This document shows positions 9,200-21,269 of a DNA stretch of 64,000 nucleotides, piece after piece (position 1 is the stretch's first letter; each line of letters opens with the position of its first letter). The notes under the pieces were generated by a model. The model made no database searches. It saw only the letters and a list, made by a program, of their open reading frames with translations, and was not told the origin of the DNA. Origin of the DNA: Agarophyton chilense (Eukaryota > Rhodophyta > Florideophyceae > Gracilariales > Gracilariaceae); contig JARGXX010000111.1 in assembly GCA_030374765.1 (NCBI GenBank), forward strand, positions 682,001 through 746,000, in the 5' to 3' direction. A program made the position numbers and the translations under genes.

Positions 9200-12100
9200 A
9201 TGCGCCCGTGCCGTGTGATTGAGTTAGGTACCACGGCGCATGGTGAGCATGCCAAGTTGGGTACCTGCTCGTATATTGGTTTCAATTCAATCTATTCGCT
9301 ACATACGATACGTCGGGTATTTTTGCCTTTGGCCGCTGGAAATGAGGGCAATGGTCGGAGACAAATGGGTGGTTAGTGTAATGCGCTGGCGACCGAAGGA
9401 AGCATTGGAAGTCCTAGTTGAAACCATTGTTTGGAGTTACTGCGCCAATGGACAGGAACAGCACTGCATGAGTTCCTGGTTTGAACGCTTTGGGCATAGA
9501 AAACTTAGCGCTGGTTTGTTCCTGCGCGGCGGGCTTGATAAAGAAATGTGTGCCCGCACAAAGCAATTGATTTGATTAAGAAACGCAACCAACTTCCCAT
9601 GCATGTAACCTGCGATGGGGTCGGAGCCCCTAGACGCACAACTTGTCTATTGAGTATATTCCTCGAGAGGAGAACGTAGAATTACCAAACGTAATCTTTT
9701 TAAGATAGTTGCGTAGGTTGCACGACAATTCCATCTAAGAAACGTTAGATAGACACGAAAAGGAATTCTTAATTTGAAGTGAAGTGGTGATCTAGTAGAC
9801 GTTGAATTAGAACTACCCTGCTTACTTGGCGCGAAAGAGACCCACACCAAGCTTCCAGCCACTATAAAAGAGCTCTAAAAAAAGAACTACTTCTCCTGTC
9901 CGACAACAATCAATCAAACATCTTTCAGCGTCTTCAATAAAAACTTCCCCACCAACATCACCGTGTTTCCTGTTCGTCTTGTTCTTCTTGCTCATTCAAC
10001 ACTGCTTTCGCCGATTTCGCCATACCGCCTCATTCTACGCTGCCTACGCTGATACCGCCGCACCACCGCTTCTACAATGCCAACGCGAATCAGCTTTCGC
10101 ACCACATCTTCCGCCCAGTCGCGTACACCATCCCCGGCGGCTGTGCAGTTTATTTGTTTCAGTGAAAACTACAGCGCGGCACATGTAGTGCTGCATGTGA
10201 CCTGGTGTACATTTGCCTGGAATGAGGCGAACGGATATCAACATAGCAGAGATGGCAAGGGCACGAAAAGTGGCGGCGGCGAAGAAAGTTCTGCTGCAAG
10301 CGCACGCTTGACCGCAATGGGTAGTGTGTGTGCATAGATGTTGTGGGCCACCAGAGTATTTGACGCGCGTCCAAAATCAATGGTGCCAAATGCGCGCTGC
10401 GTATGATAGGGTTCAAAAGGCGTTAAAAAGCGACGATAAGCACGACCTGTGTGACAGGCAAAGCACATACACACTTTAAGGCCAAAAGCGAATCGCACCG
10501 TTGTTTATAGTTGTTCTGATATTTTCGTTTAATGCAAGCGTCCTACATTCGGCAGATCAGCAGTACGAAACGAAACAAAGAAACGACTAAATTGGCAGAT
10601 ATACTGGCTTTCTATCGTGCTGGTACCGAAAATGTAAGAACTCTTTCTTTGTCATTGAAGATTGATAGCGAATGTGCGTAGCGACTGTAGCACAGTAGCA
10701 ATTGCTTCGCTTCGTTTCCTTTCGGCCATTGGCAGCTCATTCACATTCGTTCACATTCGTTCACATTCGTTCACTCATGATTACACTCAGTTTGATTGCG
10801 CTTGCAAGATGTATCTTGCATTTGTACGCACCAGGACTGCATTCTATGTGACGTTGCAATACAATGCACCACAGAGCACCGCAACTTCCATTTATGAAAG
10901 GCGAGAACACTTGTTTCGCTCCGAACTTTCTTTCTTTCCTTGCAAACGAACACTCGACCGTCGTGTACCCTTAACTGCTGTTAAAAACGGCGTCTAACAT
11001 TTTCTTGGTTCAAACGCAACGTGGAAACTGCCAACCGTATTTCTCCTTCCCATATCGACTGCATACGAAAAAATCAGCCTTTTTTGCGTGTCTATTGGTA
11101 GTAGTTGGCACAAGAAGCAGTGCCAATCAATCGACCACAGTTTATAACTTTATAACGTATTAATTCGTAAAGCGCATCAGCCACACCAAATGGATCGAAA
11201 ATACCATTCTCTCTCATTACATTGCCTTTGGAAGCGACATGAGACGTTGACACAACCCTCTTCCAACCAGCATATTCGCTGCCAAAAAACGCCCAATGCT
11301 GGACGCTTCCCTCTCAACCTTTCAACTTTCAAACAACATTTACGCTGGAAACGTATTTCTGTACACGTAATCTTGTACAGGTATCCCTCTTACTGCGCGC
11401 TTCAACCACTTTCTTCTACTCTTTAAATCAAAACAACGTACACTTTCTGTGCTGCAAATGATCGGAAACAGTCGGTCGCTTCGGCCATGGTACGTCTCCC
11501 ACACATCACACACAGCGAGGCGTTTTCGTATTGTTCTTTGAGTTGAAAATTTACGTTTTCTCTTGCCTTCAGCGCAACCAGCTCGCATCAAAGCACATCG
11601 TGGACAGGCAGTGACAGAGCACAATTTAACGCCTTAAAATATCATAGAGATGCAACGTCTGTCTCAATACCATTTGTCCAGTTCTTCGCTATTGTATGTC
11701 ATTGTGAAGTTTCCCAATCCTAAAGCACTTATTAAACTTATTAATTGCACGTAAGATATCTACCACACACAGCGTAATGTCTCCGCCACAAGTTCCGTCG
11801 TATCATCTGCATTTTCAGCGCGGCTTTAAACAGCATAAATATCTTGTCGCTTGCAATCGATACTGCTGACGTGCTCATTGCGGAATCAGAACCACCCTGA
11901 TTGATTCCTGCAATCGAAATGGCGCACAGAAATTTCTCTTTACGCAGCATCGACAAAAAGCCACAACCAAGCTCAACAACTCATTCCTTCACAATCCATG
12001 CACAAATCATGGGGATCTTCGACAAAACGCGCACTCCCGAAACATTCCTTCAAGTCCACCACAAACTGTACGGCTTCGTATTCAACTTTTAGGGGCCGGA

Positions 12101-13708
12101 CGAGCGCATCTACACAGCCTATTACACAGAACGGGCTTCACGTTGCTTCTTTTGCGGTCCGTGAAAAGCGAGTGCGTTCACCAGATGCGGGAAGAACCCA
12201 ACGCGTTCATGTCGCTGTTGCATGTGGCGGTTGTTGTGCTTCAAAAAGGTGACGACGACGAGGAAGTCGGCGATGTGGTTGATTCAGCGTCAGTGATTTG
12301 CACGGCGTACTTGCTGATCGGCTGCGAGTGAGGCGCTCAGTGACGCTCAGAGACGCTGGTGATACGACCGAACAGCATCTCGTGGTGCGGGCTGCGCTGC
12401 TGGGAGGAGCCAAAGGTGAGGCACTAAATTGGACTTTACGGCAGCTGTTGGCGGGAGCAGCTGGTTGAAAATCGCCTTTCCACTCTGCACGCGTGTCCAC
12501 GCATCGTGCAGCATCCAAAATTGAATGGAAACAAGGGTGGCTACACAAAGCCGCCGGTGCGGAGACTTAGTATGCTTGCTTCATGTGATAGAAATTGCTA
12601 GCCCTCTTAGATTTTGCACGCGGCACTCGCTTTTGCTTTTGGCGTTTCTTGTGAGGCTTGCCTCTGCTGTCATTGGCATCGAACCGAAGGCAACGGTGCC
12701 AAATTTCCGCACCGCAACCGTAGTTTGGACGCAGTGCGAGTGCTAATAAGTCAGCAAGCATCGAAAGAATTGGAGTTTTCACATCCCCTTTTATGTTAGC
12801 ATTGTCGATTCCGCAGGCTATTCACAAAGCAGCAGTGACCTTCGATAGAGAACCGAATTCAGCGGCATAGCGAGGAATTCTTAGAAAATGGATCAAGTAC
12901 CTGTTAACATGGTAAAGTCTTCCTATAGTAGGAGAATGTATCCACCATGATAACTGTCTTAGTAATCATTTTTCTGGAGCAGGTTGGAATTAAATAAAGG
13001 AAACATATCTTCAAAGTTATCAATGCGACAAAAGAAGGAACGGTTTTCATAGATGCCTTTGTGGATGCGCATTTCCGGGGTACTAAGATTGGGGTCATAC
13101 TCATTTTTTGCTACAAGGAAAGGAACGTGACATTAAATGCCATCGCAGCGACAAACTCGGTGGAGCAGAAGCGCTGGAAGGCAGCCTGCTACTGGTTAAG
13201 ATCCTTGATTTAGACAAATACGAGCTTTCCGAGATGGTCAACGGTGTAATGTGCGGCCACTCGCGTAAAGTAGAGGCTCAGCAAGCAAATATACTTGGAC
13301 AGGAAGAGAGCACCCATCATGGCATGGCGGCGGTTGGGGAGTGAAGGAGACGGGTACAATTCACCATTAAGGGCGTGAATTAAAACGTCTCGCCTCAGAG
13401 TCAGGCGAGGATAAAGCCGTATCGTGGCAAGCAGAGGAGTGTCTAAGCGGCAGGAGTATGTCTCTCGAAGCAATGGTTAGAAGCAGGTGGAAAAAACGGC
13501 TACGATGGGCTCCGTTTTGAGCACAAGCCGAGGCTGTGCGATGCCGGTGGGATGCATGAGACGGCCAGGCGATGACATTTAGCACTTGAAAGGGCGTTTA
13601 TGCGCGAGCTCTTAACGTAACCAGCGCGTTAGCGTCTTCGAAGTGTGCACCAACAGCGCACGAGCACCCGTTTGCATCCAATTTTGCATGTACAGGAGTA
13701 CAGCAGCA
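9200..13708. other. 4.5-kb stretch without a recognised gene
   Basis: No family can be named here. Some plus-strand runs look coding by composition: 10538-10640 (ISSTKRNKETTKLADILAFY, then GTAAGA as a possible donor), 11280-11375 (NAQCWTLPSQPFNFQTTF) and 11950-12160 (HHKLYGFVFNF, an in-frame TAG, then GPDERIYTAYYTERASRCFF). The last pair share one frame across the TAG, the same decay style as elsewhere in the window. These could be remnants of one plus-strand host gene with introns, but that is a guess. Confidence 0.35.
10741..10774 (+). repeat. 10-bp tandem repeat, 3.4 units
   Basis: Unit TCACATTCGT occurs three times perfectly, followed by TCAC. It is a small local minisatellite with no sign of function. 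Confidence 0.9.
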
Positions 13709-13826
13709 CTATGTATTCATGTCACCATAGCTCTGCATCCGCAAAAGCTTTCCAATCGCAACCAGCACATTCCTTCGCGTGAACTGCGCTGAGTGCACGG
13801 CCTTCTTTTTTTTTGTTTTTTTTAGA
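13709..13826 (-). pseudogene. TAF5: TAF5 3' end beyond the copia insertion
   Basis: The minus strand after the copia element reads KKAVHSAQFTRRNVLVAI, then GKLLRMQSYGDMNT and a stop at 13709-13711. FTRRN(L/V)L is the hallmark of the TAF5 C-terminus. The segment 13718-13826 is a diverged duplicate of 18525-18633 on the other side of the element; only this copy carries the original stop codon. Confidence 0.75.
13718..13826 (-). repeat. 109-bp host duplication, left copy
   Basis: This flank directly adjoins the left LTR. It matches 18525-18633, which directly adjoins the right LTR. By my reading about 6 of the best 85 positions differ. The far end (T-rich here) matches less well. It occupies the place of a target-site duplication but is about twenty times the usual 5 bp of copia elements. 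Confidence 0.75.
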
Positions 13827-14074
13827 TGCAGAAGTTGTTTCGTCGAAGCTACCGACTTTTTACTGTTGCAGTGTCGTGCTGCTATGTTCTTAAGTACTAC
13901 TCGTTCTAGCTACTTTGCCTTTGGCCTTCTAGTCACCTAAATTCCAAAATGTAGTGCTGCACCGTACCAGTGCTCGTAATTGAGTGCAGTGTAGAAGCCA
14001 AACGTCTGTATCGGACAACAGTGGCCAAACGTCCATCTTGAACCGTCGAGGCCACACGTCTAGATCGGACAACA
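13827..14074 (-). repeat. copia 3' LTR
   Basis: 248 bp, TGCAGAAG...GGACAACA on the plus strand. It contains three tandem variants of a roughly 30-bp unit built on GGCCAAACGTCC (about 13990-14074). A purine-rich tract adjoins its inner edge. Confidence 0.93.
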
Positions 14075-14178
14075 CTCCCCTGCTTTCTAAAACGAGCTGA
14101 ATTGTGCAAAACATTCTAAGTACTTTCTCAACCATCTATCATTCCCATTTGCAGGTCCTTGCCAACATGCTTGTGCAA

Positions 14179-14802
14179 TCATCTTTTCAAAGCCTTTGTG
14201 AAAACATCGGCTTTCATTTCACTTGTTGCTATGTACTCAATGTGAACTTCTTCTTTTCGTGTTGTGTCACGAACCAAGTGGTATTTCACATCTATGTGTT
14301 TCGTGCGTTCATTGCACACCTCATCTCGGGAGAGACAGATCATTCCTTGATTATCCCCGTACAACGTAATTGGTCCATTCTGTGGGACTTGGAATTCCTT
14401 AAACAGTCTTCGCGGCCATACCGCTTCTCGTACGGAAAATGACATTGCCACGTACTCTGCCTCCAACGTTGACAGCGCGACAACAGTCTGTTTCTTGCTT
14501 CTCCAAGCAATCGGCCCACCCGCATACATGTAAACAAAACCACTTGTAGACTTCCTGTCTACTCTATCACCAGCAAAATCAGCGTCCAAGTAGCCAATCA
14601 ACGTGCCATTGGTCTCAGAACCATAAGTGATGCATTGCCTGCGAGTTGTATGTAAGTACTTCAAGACATTAAGGGCTGCTTTCCACAAGGTTTTGTTGTA
14701 CTCGCTCATGTATCTTGCGATAAATCCAACCGAGAAGGCAATGTCTGGCCTCACTGTATTTGCGAGATGCATCAGAGCCCCTACCAATTCTTGATAGGGC
14801 AT
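14179..14802 (-). mobile_element. copia RNase H part
   Basis: The region has typical copia C-terminal words (LVGALMHLANTVRPDIAFSV, YLDADFAGD, RKSTSGFVY, ALSTLEAEYVA), with the acidic residues of RNase H visible. Part of the fossil element described above. Confidence 0.93.
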
Positions 14803-15832
14803 CTATTCCTCCCCTTCTGATGCCTCTGCTTCCTGTAGGGTCGCTATGTCCGACAATGGAACGTGAACAGGCTTGCAGTTGACAATTCGTAACCTCTCAG
14901 AAAGATTATCGATCATCGGAGAGTTGTGAATCCGTACTGTACCTTTTTCCTTCCAGTGATCAACCACAATTCGAAGGAACTTCTTCGGGGTTTCTTCTGT
15001 TCGCAGCTCTACCTTGGTTCTCAGCTCCGCCGGAATCCCAACCAGCCGCTCACGATTGCGTCCTGCCACCAATCCGTCGTCCACATACATCAGTATCCAG
15101 ATTTTTTGGTGTCCATTTCCATGGATGAATAGTCCTGGGTCGGCCTCCGACACCTTGCACCCCATGCCGAGTACAATAGCCGCGTACTTCTTCCTCCACG
15201 CCCTTGATGCCTGCCGAAGACCCTACACCGCTTTGTATAGCTGATTTACGTAGTCTTCTTTGCCTTACTGGACAAACCCTTGCGGCTGTGACATGTACAG
15301 CGTCTCCTCCAGATCACCATACAAAAATGCAGTACAAACATCGAACTGTATCTTTTCCAGTCTCAGTGAAGCGATGATTGCAGGAAAGGCTCGCAAAGTG
15401 GCATATCGAACCAGTGGGGCAAACAGTTCGGTGTAGTCAATTCCTTCTCGTTGATTGAAGCCTCTTGCCACCTGCCGGGCCCTGGTACCGCGCTACACGG
15501 CCCTGTTCATCGCGTTTCTTGTAGTACACCCAGCGATTGTCCAATGGTCTACACTCCGCAGGAGGCTTAACCAACTTCCACACACTCCTGCGTTCCATGT
15601 TACTCATCTCATCCTGCATTGCAGCCACCCAGAGCTCTTTTTCAGAGCCATTCATAGCTTCTAGAAAGGTATCTGGTGCCTCTATATCGTCTGCAACAAG
15701 AATAGATCGTGCCAGGAGTGCAGTAGCTGCATCGAGCGTAAAGCGTGACGTTTGCTTGCGAGCACGCGTTGACTTTCTCGGCTCAGGTGGGTAGTGTGTC
15801 ACCAGCTCATGATCGTAGCTATACTCTGACAC
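14803..15832 (-). mobile_element. copia reverse transcriptase part
   Basis: It contains the polymerase signature YVDD (near 15080), DVCTAFLYGDLEE and ARGFNQREGIDYTE-type words, preceded by the pre-RT segment with WVAAMQDEM. Part of the fossil element. Confidence 0.93.
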
Positions 15833-15847
15833 AGCATCTTCAAACGT

Positions 15848-17143
15848 CTATTCAGGTTCCGATTTGATGACTACAGAAGCGTTGATAATCTGGTGATTCT
15901 TCTCGACCTTGCTCTCAACCTTGCCCACACTATGCGAAATATTGAACACTTCATGCAATATATGTGTGTCATCACTCTCCCCTGTCGCCTTGTCCCATCC
16001 TACCAGATCTTCATTGAACCGTACATCCTTGGAGACGGTGGACTTGCGCGTCACCAGATAGAAGACTTTGTAACATTTTTCTTTAGCGTAGCCCACGCGG
16101 ATGCCCTTCACCGCTCTTTCTTCATACTTGCTCGCGTGATTCCTCGTCTCCCTAGGAATATGAACAAAACCCTGTGCGCCAAACATGCGAAGATGCGTAG
16201 TATTGGGTTTGCAACCCGTGAATGCTTCGTAGGGCGTAACCTTCTGTCCATCCCTGGTGCTGGTTGACGTGCGATTGCGGACATAGTCGGCAGTATTCAC
16301 TGCATCTTCCCACAGTTGCTTCTTATACAGTGTGACCTTCATTTCAGAAAGCATCGTTCGAGCTTTGTTATTCAGAGTGAGGTTCAGATGCTCTGCCTTC
16401 CAGTTTGACTCCGGACTGTAGGAAGCAATCGTCTCAATCTTGACACCCTTGCCTTCCAACCAAGCCATGATGGATTGAGACACATACTCTCCTTCGTTAT
16501 CAAACCGAAACCGCTTCAACTGATGTTCAGATTGTGTCTCCAGCTCTTGAACCATTTCCTTGACTGCCGCCTCAACGTCGGAATGACGATTGACAAATCG
16601 CACAAGAGAAAGCTCGCTTTTATCCTCGTAGATCGTGACGCAGTAGACCGTACCAGACAGAGACTGGTGCTACATAGGTCCCATCACGTCTGAGTGGAGT
16701 AGTTCCATGACCTTCTTGGCCTGATTCTCCGCGCCTAGTGCTTTTCAAGACAGACGTGCTGGTTTTCCAACTGCACATGACTCACAGAAGCCAATGTCAG
16801 ACACTATAGGCACTCCAACACCTTCCACAACCGTCCGAGTCCTTCGCATTGCATCAGCATCAGGATGCCAAAGTCACTTATGCCGCAGTATTGTACAGTC
16901 CTTGCTTGCCTTTGAAAGAAATGCCGATTCTTTGGACACAGAACGGAACACCATCTCATAGAGGCCTGTCTTGATTTCTATAAAAGAGGCCATGATATCG
17001 CCCGTTCGTTGATTGATTACCAGACGCAGTCCGTTCCCCAGCTGACCAGACTTGAAAACGATAGAGGAGCCCTTACGGCGAATGACACTCACCGATAAAA
17101 GGTTGCACATTAGGTCCAGTACGTACTGAACATCTTCTAGCAA
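15848..17143 (-). mobile_element. copia pre-integrase and integrase parts
   Basis: The pre-integrase segment lies at 16874-17143 (VQYVLDLMCNLLSVSVIRRK). The integrase core follows at 15848-16700 with the words RFDNEGEYVSQ, YSPESNWKAEHLN and ARTML. Part of the fossil element. Confidence 0.9.
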
Positions 17144-17149
17144 TATCTG

Positions 17150-18201
17150 TTTCTAATTCCCGAAACAAACGCCTTTGCAATGCACATCACCTTGAACTTG
17201 AATGATGACGGTTTGACCATTACCGACCGCAATGTCCATCTTCTTTGGAGCCCGAAGCTCCCCTACGAATATGTGTGCATTGTTGGCCATGTGTTTGGTG
17301 GAACCAGAGTCCAAGTACCACTTGTGTTCTGCCATGATAGACTCTTTCTTTCCAGAGGCCCTATCTGCTGCAATGAATGACACCCAGGCATTTTCGTCTG
17401 CCTTGTCGTCCGACCCTTGGGCCTTCTTCTGCTTCCCAGCGCCCTTCAAAGACGCTCCGTCCTTTTTGACGTATTTCTCGCTACGCGGGTTCTTTCTGCA
17501 AAAGCATTTAATGTGTCCTTTCCCGTTACAGAAGAAACAGGTTCTGTCCTTGTTCGATGTTGACCCTCAAACGTGAAATGCAGTCCCACTACTGTTGCCA
17601 GCCGATCCTGATGCGCCCATGTCCACCTGAACCTCCCTTGTGATTAGCATTGGAGTAGCTTCATGTAGCTTCTTGTCAGTGGCACGAATTACTTCTGCGG
17701 TCACTTCATGCTCCTTCGATAACCCTCGAAGGAGTGCGCGTAGCTTATCTTTGTCCTATACATATTGACCTGACCGACACTGCCGAGCTTCGATTCGACT
17801 TCTGCTAGACGGCTCATGTATGCTAGCACATATTTACCCGGTTGCATGCATATCTTCTGATACTTGTGCAGCAGGACGTCGATGCTGGCTTGTGACACCA
17901 TTTCGAAGTTCTTCCGCAGTGTCTTCCACACTACTTGTGGATCCTTCTCCTCCAGAACAGGGGCAATACAGGAATCGCCAACAAAAAGAAGGATGCACGA
18001 AAGCGCAATGCCGCAATTCTCCTGATGATTCTGCTGCTCTGCTACTGATTCGGGGTTCAGAATACGAACACTGTCATCAATGTTACCCCAAACACCTTTG
18101 GCCCGCAACACCAGTTCAATCTCGCGAGACCGCATGAAGTAGTTGTCAGCCTGCAGCACAGGTACTCGTAGCTTATAAAGCTCCATGTGCGCGTTTTCCA
18201 T
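17150..18201 (-). mobile_element. copia gag and protease parts
   Basis: Gag opens near 18201 (MENAHMELYKLRVPVLQADN), with the UBN2-like motif WKTLRKNFE and YMSRLAEVESKL. A CCHC knuckle lies near 17500. The protease has WYLDSGSTKHM near 17320. Part of the fossil element. Confidence 0.9.
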
Positions 18202-18276
18202 CTTGTTCAGCGATCGAAAGGATGATTGAGAAGCACAGATTTGCGTTAGGATAGGCTCATAACCTCTGATGGTAGA

Positions 18277-18524
18277 TGCAGAAGTTGTTTCGTCGAAGCT
18301 ACCGACGTTTTACTGTTGCGGTGTCGCGCTGCTATGGTCTTAAGTACTACTCGTTCTAGCTACTTGGCCTCCAGCCTTCTAGTCACCCAAAATCCAAAAT
18401 GTAGTGCTGCACTGTACCAGTGCTCGTAAGTGAGCGCAGTGTAGAAGCCAAACGTCCGTATCGGACAACAGTGGCCGAAATTCCATCTTGGACTGTCGAG
18501 GCCAAACGTCCAGATGGGACAACA
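18277..18524 (-). repeat. copia 5' LTR
   Basis: 248 bp, the same length and ends as the left LTR, with about 21 differences counted by eye. The minus-strand segment just inside it (CATCAGAGGTTATGAGCC) sits where a primer-binding site is expected. Confidence 0.93.
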
Positions 18525-18633
18525 CATGTCACCATAGCTCTGCATCCGCAAAAGCTTTTTAATCGCAACCAGCACATTCCTTCTTGTGAACTGCACCGAG
18601 TGCACGGCCTTCTCTTTTGTCTCAAAAAAGTGG
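18525..18633 (-). repeat. 109-bp host duplication, right copy
   Basis: This is TAF5 C-terminal coding sequence (EKAVHSVQFTRRNVLVAIKK and on to SYGDM) directly abutting the right LTR. It is repeated at 13718-13826 on the far side of the copia element. Confidence 0.75.
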
Positions 18634-20823
18634 AACAGTGGCGACCCTCCGCGCCCTTTCGACCTCTGTTTGTTCCTTACGATCTTCATCTCTCCCTCAT
18701 CAACTTCATCTATGTCCTTGTCCTGTTTTTCATCGTCCTCACCTTTTCAGCTCCCGTCTCCGCTCATACACAATTCTTCGTCTGCCTCAACACCATCATT
18801 GCCTTCCATCCCATTCGAGGCCTCCCCATTCCGAGCTTACGCCTTGCCCAGTTGCATCTTTAAATGGGTGAACGATTCCGCTCCAGTTTGTTCCCCGCCA
18901 CAGGCAAACTCGACAATCTGGCCATGCCGACGCAAGAATGGCCCCCCCGTCGTTAGTAGTTAAGAGACCACGCCGTAGAGGATTGTCCGCCCACTTGACT
19001 GATTCATAGGTCTCGAACTTGCTATGTGCCAAATTTTCGTCGTATCAGCGTGGCCGGCACACGTCTGCGTGCGACCATCTGGTGAACAGGCCGGCGAATG
19101 AAGAGTGCTGCGGTGTGTTTCGATCATACGCACGCACTCCCCGCCCTGTAGGTCTCACAAACGAGCCGTGCAGTAACTAGACCCAGTTGCTACACAATTA
19201 CGGTTTGGATGCCAATTAACAGAGTCCATAACTACCAGATGATCCACAAAGATCTGCAAGGATACCAAGCAGTCTGTGCTTTTAACCCGCGACGTTTGAT
19301 TGTCCCAATCACCTAAAAATTAGTGCTCTGGCGGATAGAATGCTGCGGTCCGAAGTGTGTGGTTGTGGACATTGTAGCAGACCCTGTTGCTCCGTTGTTC
19401 GGCAGACAATAGTCCCATACATTCATTTTCCGATCCGGTGAGTATAGAACGATCGCACCTGGTCCGATCCACCATACATACAGGTTCTGTCTGTTCAATT
19501 AATTGATTTCGTCGGTCTGCAAATCGCTGTCGTCCCATTTGAGTGCTTGAGCTTTTGGTGACCCATATACACAGTAAGGAGTCAAAGATTATAGTAGCCA
19601 CTGATAATCCATCTCTTGAGGCAGCTGGGCAATTGAGACCATCTTCATGTGGGTTTGTAAACATGTAGCACCAAATTGCAAGGTCATTGCGACTTCTTTG
19701 CATCGTAACAGACTCATATAACTGTTTTTAGTTTCTAATATCCGAGGAAGTGTCGATACCCTTCATACCGTAAAGGTACATCTTCTGTGGATCTTTAGAC
19801 TTGAGAAGTGTTCAGTCTTCATGAACGGCCGGTTATTTTTCTTCGTCCTAAACGTCATCTCTAATACGGCCTTTTGCTTTGGTTTCGTTCCACTGCTTGG
19901 ATTTGTTTCCAGAGGTTTTCTGTTTGTTCTTACGATTCTCGAACGCGACCTCACCCTCATCTGGCATCGAACAGTGTTTTGGACGCAGTCTGGAACAAAA
20001 AATCGGTTTTTAAAACGTTCGAGTCCGGAATCAAAATCTTTGTCTTCTTTGGCCTCAATATTAAGTCCGTCTGTGCGCGTGACTTGAATCTTTCATCAAG
20101 TCGCACAGCCATGTGCATGTTTCGTGAACATACCAGAGCTGTTCTGCGAGAGTCATCGCTTAAAAATGCCGTAAGGAGCTCGAAAGCGTATTTTCATAGA
20201 TGTACTTCACATCTGTTCTTCAGAAAAAATTGGAGATCTAATTCTCCAGCAAAATGCTGCGGCGTTGCAGTTCTCGACAAGGAGATAAGCTCGTGACTTT
20301 AAAAATTGATGCCTTCCCGAAACTCCTCCGAGAAGCATGAGCGAAAAGCTCTAGCTTCCACAGTAGTTATCAGTCTATTCATCTGCAGAAAGTAGTGCAA
20401 AATTCGAGGATAAAGTAGTGCGTGAAGTTCTGCCAAATAAGTATTCAATCTTCCATCAACGCAGTCGCGCAGTTCGCAATAACTGTCCTCAACGCTTGTA
20501 GTATCCTGCGCGGCGACACATTCAGGGCACTGAAAATTCGTGAGGGTGTTATGGTGCTCGTCGTCTTCTTCGGCTTGGACGATGGCTAGATCGCCTGCAT
20601 CTTGCTCAGGAGTGATGGCATGCGGTATTGAGGTGACTGCGCCCTCTAGCATGGAATAAACTTGCTTCCCCAGATTCTCAGAAGCAACTGTCTCAGGGCA
20701 ATTGGCGCGCCCCGGGTCTTTGTCGTCCGCATCATTTATGGTGATGACCATGGGCATAGGGCGCGACACCGTTTGCGAAGGAGAGCGTATGAACTGTAGA
20801 GGATAATGATCAACGGATATCAA
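18525..20823 (-). pseudogene. TAF5: TAF5 (TFIID subunit 5), decayed, split by copia
   Basis: TAF5 is a WD40 scaffold of the general transcription factor TFIID. The minus strand carries its parts in order. An acidic N-terminal stretch (20823-20500) is followed by the TAF5 NTD2 helical domain (SYCELRDCVDGRLNTYLAEL, then LLYPRILHYFL and EARAF). The continuation TATPQHFAGELDLQFFLKNR and KYAFELLTAFL lies at 20290-20120. The WD40 propeller covers 19703-18880 (DGLNCPAASRDG, CVATGSSYCTARL, DLQGGECVRMIETH, ILASAWPDC). The C-terminal words VHSVQFTRRNVLVAI lie near 18600. In-frame stops occur after EGINF (about 20299), near 20215, at 19320 and at 19155; the last replaces the invariant WD-motif Trp by TGA. 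Frame changes occur near 19030 and in the linker near 19800. The copia element follows directly, and the true stop lies beyond it at 13709. Confidence 0.85.
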
Positions 20824-21269
20824 TGTAGGATTTGTTGCGGTTGGTCGCCTGTGTAGGGGGTAATGGGTGTTGCGGTTTATTATTTAGTGTAGTGTACGGC
20901 AAGAGAAAACGCGGGTTGCTCCACACACGATTTACGCTGCCCAAACGCATGAAACAGGGAAGCAACGAAAGTTTTCTCTTGTCCATCCTGCGCTCTGCTC
21001 TTCGGCATTGCATTCGAGATTATTGGACAGAACAGGGTGTAGCAGGAAGGCCTGCTTTTGCTCTCAAAGGGTGCAAGAATCTTTAAGTTAGGCTTGGATT
21101 AGTAATTGGTCATTGTCGGTGCACAGCCGACGAGGCTGCTCGCGAGATCAGCTCTTTTGTGTGCTCCTATTCAGATTGGGACAATCGCACCATTCTACTT
21201 TTCATACAAACATTTTTTACAACCGCGGTGTGGCGCATTTCTTTTCCGCACTTCTCTTTCACATGAAAC
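20824..21269. other. Region between divergent TAF5 remnant and unknown gene
   Basis: About 450 bp separate the TAF5 remnant (-) from the open gene at 21270 (+). A short plus-strand frame (20832-21086) has no recognisable motif. It is a likely bidirectional promoter zone by position only; no TATA or other element is convincing. Confidence 0.3.

Larger units (their letters stand above)
13827..18524 (-). mobile_element. Ty1/copia LTR retrotransposon (fossil)
   Basis: A 4.7-kb element is flanked by two 248-bp LTRs with TG...CA ends. On the minus strand the order is 5' LTR (18277-18524), primer-binding-like segment just inside it, gag with zinc knuckle, protease, integrase, reverse transcriptase, RNase H, purine-rich tract (about 14075-14090) and 3' LTR (13827-14074). 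Protease before integrase before reverse transcriptase identifies the copia superfamily. The coding region is broken, with roughly eight interruptions. The LTRs differ at about 8% of positions by eye, so insertion is not recent. It sits in the last coding part of the TAF5 remnant. Confidence 0.95.

Noticed and set aside
10741-10774. Short direct repeats as a CRISPR-like array
   Set aside because: The 10-bp units have no spacers and the context is eukaryotic; it is a minisatellite.
19155-19157. Possible reassigned stop codons, since many genes have in-frame stops without frameshifts
   Set aside because: All three stops are involved and align with different residues (Trp, Gln, Lys, Tyr), other open frames end at the same codons, and non-stop residues of invariant motifs are also lost. 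Decay explains this better.
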